DNA of 64,000 bases, taken from NCBI GenBank assembly GCA_023411795.1, contig JAEYOK010000035.1:186001-250000 (forward strand), written 5' to 3'. A program made the position numbers and the translations under genes. Position 1 is the first letter of the stretch, and every line of letters begins with the position of its first letter. Source of the stretch: Bacillota bacterium (GTDB lineage Bacteria > Bacillota > Clostridia > DSM-8532). Below are positions 62,907 to 64,000 of the stretch, piece after piece. The notes under the pieces were generated by a model. That model made no database searches and was not told the origin of the DNA. It worked only from the letters and a program-made list of their open reading frames with translations.

Positions 62907-63218
62907 CTAGATATCATCATCTTCATCTTCTTCATCGATTTGATCCTGGAAAGCTTCAAAAGCTCTTTCAAGCTCTTCATCATCTTCTACCGGAACGAGG
63001 TATTCCTCTTCGCCGTTCTTTTCGATTTTCATAATGATAACTTCTGCTCCGCATTCATCATCATCACAACCACAAGAATCACAGCTGCAGGAATCTTCAT
63101 CCAATGGTAACAGAACAACATATTCGCTGTCTTCAACCAATACGGTATCAAGATATTCACATTTGATGGAGTCTCCGTTTTCACCGGTCAATTCAATGAT
63201 TTCATTTTCGTAGTCCAT
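62907..63218 (-). CDS. DUF1292 protein with cysteine-rich insert
   Basis: This 103-residue acidic protein matches DUF1292 (YrzB), a small conserved Firmicutes protein next to ruvX. The typical strands are IIELTGENGDSIKCEYLDTV, EYVVLLPLDE and YLVPVEDDEELERAFEAF. Between them is an unusual insert with CSCDSCGCDDDEC, which could bind metal. ATG with AAAGGAG site. It lies 32 bases after ruvX. Confidence 0.9.
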   Translation of the reverse strand: MDYENEIIELTGENGDSIKCEYLDTVLVEDSEYVVLLPLDEDSCSCDSCGCDDDECGAEVIIMKIEKNGEEEYLVPVEDDEELERAFEAFQDQIDEEDEDDDI

Positions 63219-63250
63219 GGTATTCTCCTTTCAATTTGGCACAGGGGTTT

Positions 63251-63667
63251 TTATTTTTTTGAGTCAAGATACCCCTGCAAAATAAAGGCAGCAGCCATCT
63301 GATCTATTCTGCCTTTTTGGTTCTTCGCCGCAATACCCATATCATGCATGGCCCGCTGTGCCATTACTGTTGTAAGCCTTTCATCCCAAGGAATAATACG
63401 GATTCCGGGAAGCTCATCTTCCAATAACTTAATAAAGTCATTTGTTTTTATTTCCCTTTGACCCACCGTCCCGTCCATGTTCCGTGGTATACCAACAACA
63501 ACCGTTTCACAATTATTTGCTTCAACAAGCTGGACAATTCGTTGCAGAGGCTTACTAATGTCGTTCTTCCATTTTATTGTTTCCAACATCTGGGCAATTA
63601 AACCCAACGGATCGGTTATAGCAATGCCTATTCTGGCATCACCGTAGTCGATACATAATATGCGCAT
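63251..63667 (-). CDS. ruvX: RuvX/YqgF pre-16S rRNA nuclease (Holliday junction resolvase-like)
   Basis: This 138-residue RNase H-fold nuclease has CIDYGDARIGIA with the first catalytic Asp, VVVGIPRNMDGTVGQRE, WDERLTTVMA and the last acidic motif KGRIDQMAAAFILQ. It matures the 16S rRNA 5' end in E. coli. ATG at 63667 follows TGGAG and begins the conserved first strand; the longer frame adds four residues with no site. Confidence 0.95.
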   Translation of the reverse strand: MRILCIDYGDARIGIAITDPLGLIAQMLETIKWKNDISKPLQRIVQLVEANNCETVVVGIPRNMDGTVGQREIKTNDFIKLLEDELPGIRIIPWDERLTTVMAQRAMHDMGIAAKNQKGRIDQMAAAFILQGYLDSKK

Positions 63668-63695
63668 AAAGTGCTCCATTTATCGCTTTTATTAT

Positions 63696-63724
63696 TAAAA
63701 AAAGCAGGGACTTTGCGCCCCTGC
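63696..63724 (-). terminator. Terminator of the phosphoglycerate mutase gene
   Basis: On the minus strand GCAGGGGCGCAAAGTCCCTGC forms a compact hairpin followed by seven T residues. Confidence 0.85.
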
Positions 63725-63759
63725 CTCAATAATACCCTATACTATTTTAAAAATCAACA

Positions 63760-64000
63760 TTAAAGAATATCAATCATGGAATCTTCCCACATATCCGGTG
63801 CTTCATAGCCCAGAAGGTTTACAACTGTAGCTGCAATATTGGCCAAACCAAAATTTCCGTCCTTAAGCTTATATTTCCCGGAGTTAACAGGATCATAAAC
63901 AATAAATGGAACCTTGTTCAGTGTGTGGCTGGTCTTTGCTTTTATTCTTCCTGTGCTGTCTGTTTTAGCCTTTCCGGATTTATCGGTTTCATACATCTCG
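63760..64000 (-). CDS. gpmI: 2,3-bisphosphoglycerate-independent phosphoglycerate mutase, C-terminal end
   Basis: This is the last 79 codons of a gene entering from the right edge. The stretch TSHTLNKVPFIVYDP followed by GLANIAATVVNLLGYEAPDMWEDSMI matches the C-terminal metal-site histidine region and closing strands of GpmI, a glycolytic enzyme of the alkaline phosphatase superfamily. The start is outside the window. Its terminator lies just downstream. Confidence 0.85.
   Translation of the reverse strand, partial: EMYETDKSGKAKTDSTGRIKAKTSHTLNKVPFIVYDPVNSGKYKLKDGNFGLANIAATVVNLLGYEAPDMWEDSMIDIL

Overview
The window looks like the chromosome of a low-GC, Gram-positive anaerobe of the class Clostridia. 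The evidence is a type III glutamine synthetase, a glutamate synthase split into separate archaeal-type subunit genes, a T-box leader on valS, an ECF transporter, an [FeFe]-hydrogenase-like protein, a clostridial pyrBCF-carAB operon and AT-rich intergenic DNA with strong Shine-Dalgarno sites. I cannot name a genus safely.

Layout. 1-7400: nitrogen assimilation. A minus-strand operon encodes a glutamate synthase split into five genes (GATase, FMN domain, ferredoxin, flavoprotein, GXGXG domain, the last cut by the window edge). It is divergent from glnA, and both transcripts appear to begin with a long hairpin. 7400-20760: a D-2-hydroxyacid dehydrogenase, T-box-controlled valS, an Arr-type ADP-ribosyltransferase with an added helical N-terminus, a C45-like Ntn hydrolase, a PfkB kinase, a ChaN/EreA-like lipoprotein, a degenerate phosphoribosyltransferase and a MacB/FtsX-type ABC exporter.

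20890-26380: an operon with an ECF transporter (S, fused AA', T) and two tandem SAM hydrolase (DUF62) genes, flanked by two 73-bp direct repeats. 26384-35093: an accessory island with SIR2, HerA, KTSC and helicase genes (a Nezha-like anti-phage module with extra parts), a strongly folded non-coding stretch and a beheaded large serine recombinase. It is bracketed by a 23-bp imperfect inverted repeat and abuts tRNA-Leu(UAG). 35370-40130: a visibly GC-richer segment with a receiver-only regulator and a giant S-layer-anchored beta-helix protein, whose C-terminus appears to be fused to the tail of a dead transposase.

40087-49290: a DUF1576 membrane protein and the pyrB-pyrC-pyrF-carA-carB operon with promoter and attenuator. 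49293-51010: an intact IS30-family element with terminal and subterminal repeats, inserted between the pyr promoter and a CotH gene. 51022-55924: CotH, DUF4956, VTC domain and glycogen debranching enzyme. 56000-59540: a zinc-ribbon membrane protein, a small membrane protein, a duplicated-hairpin element, and a CofE-like ligase divergent from a LysR regulator across a perfect dyad. 59679-61607: an [FeFe]-hydrogenase/chemoreceptor chimera. 61727-64000: DUF3048 lipoprotein, DUF1292, RuvX and the C-terminal end of phosphoglycerate mutase.

The most interesting parts are the SIR2-HerA-KTSC-helicase island and its bounding repeats, the SAM hydrolase/ECF cassette with flanking repeats, the hydrogenase-chemoreceptor chimera, and the SLH protein fused to a transposase tail. 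All family names come from reading the proteins; no database search was possible.
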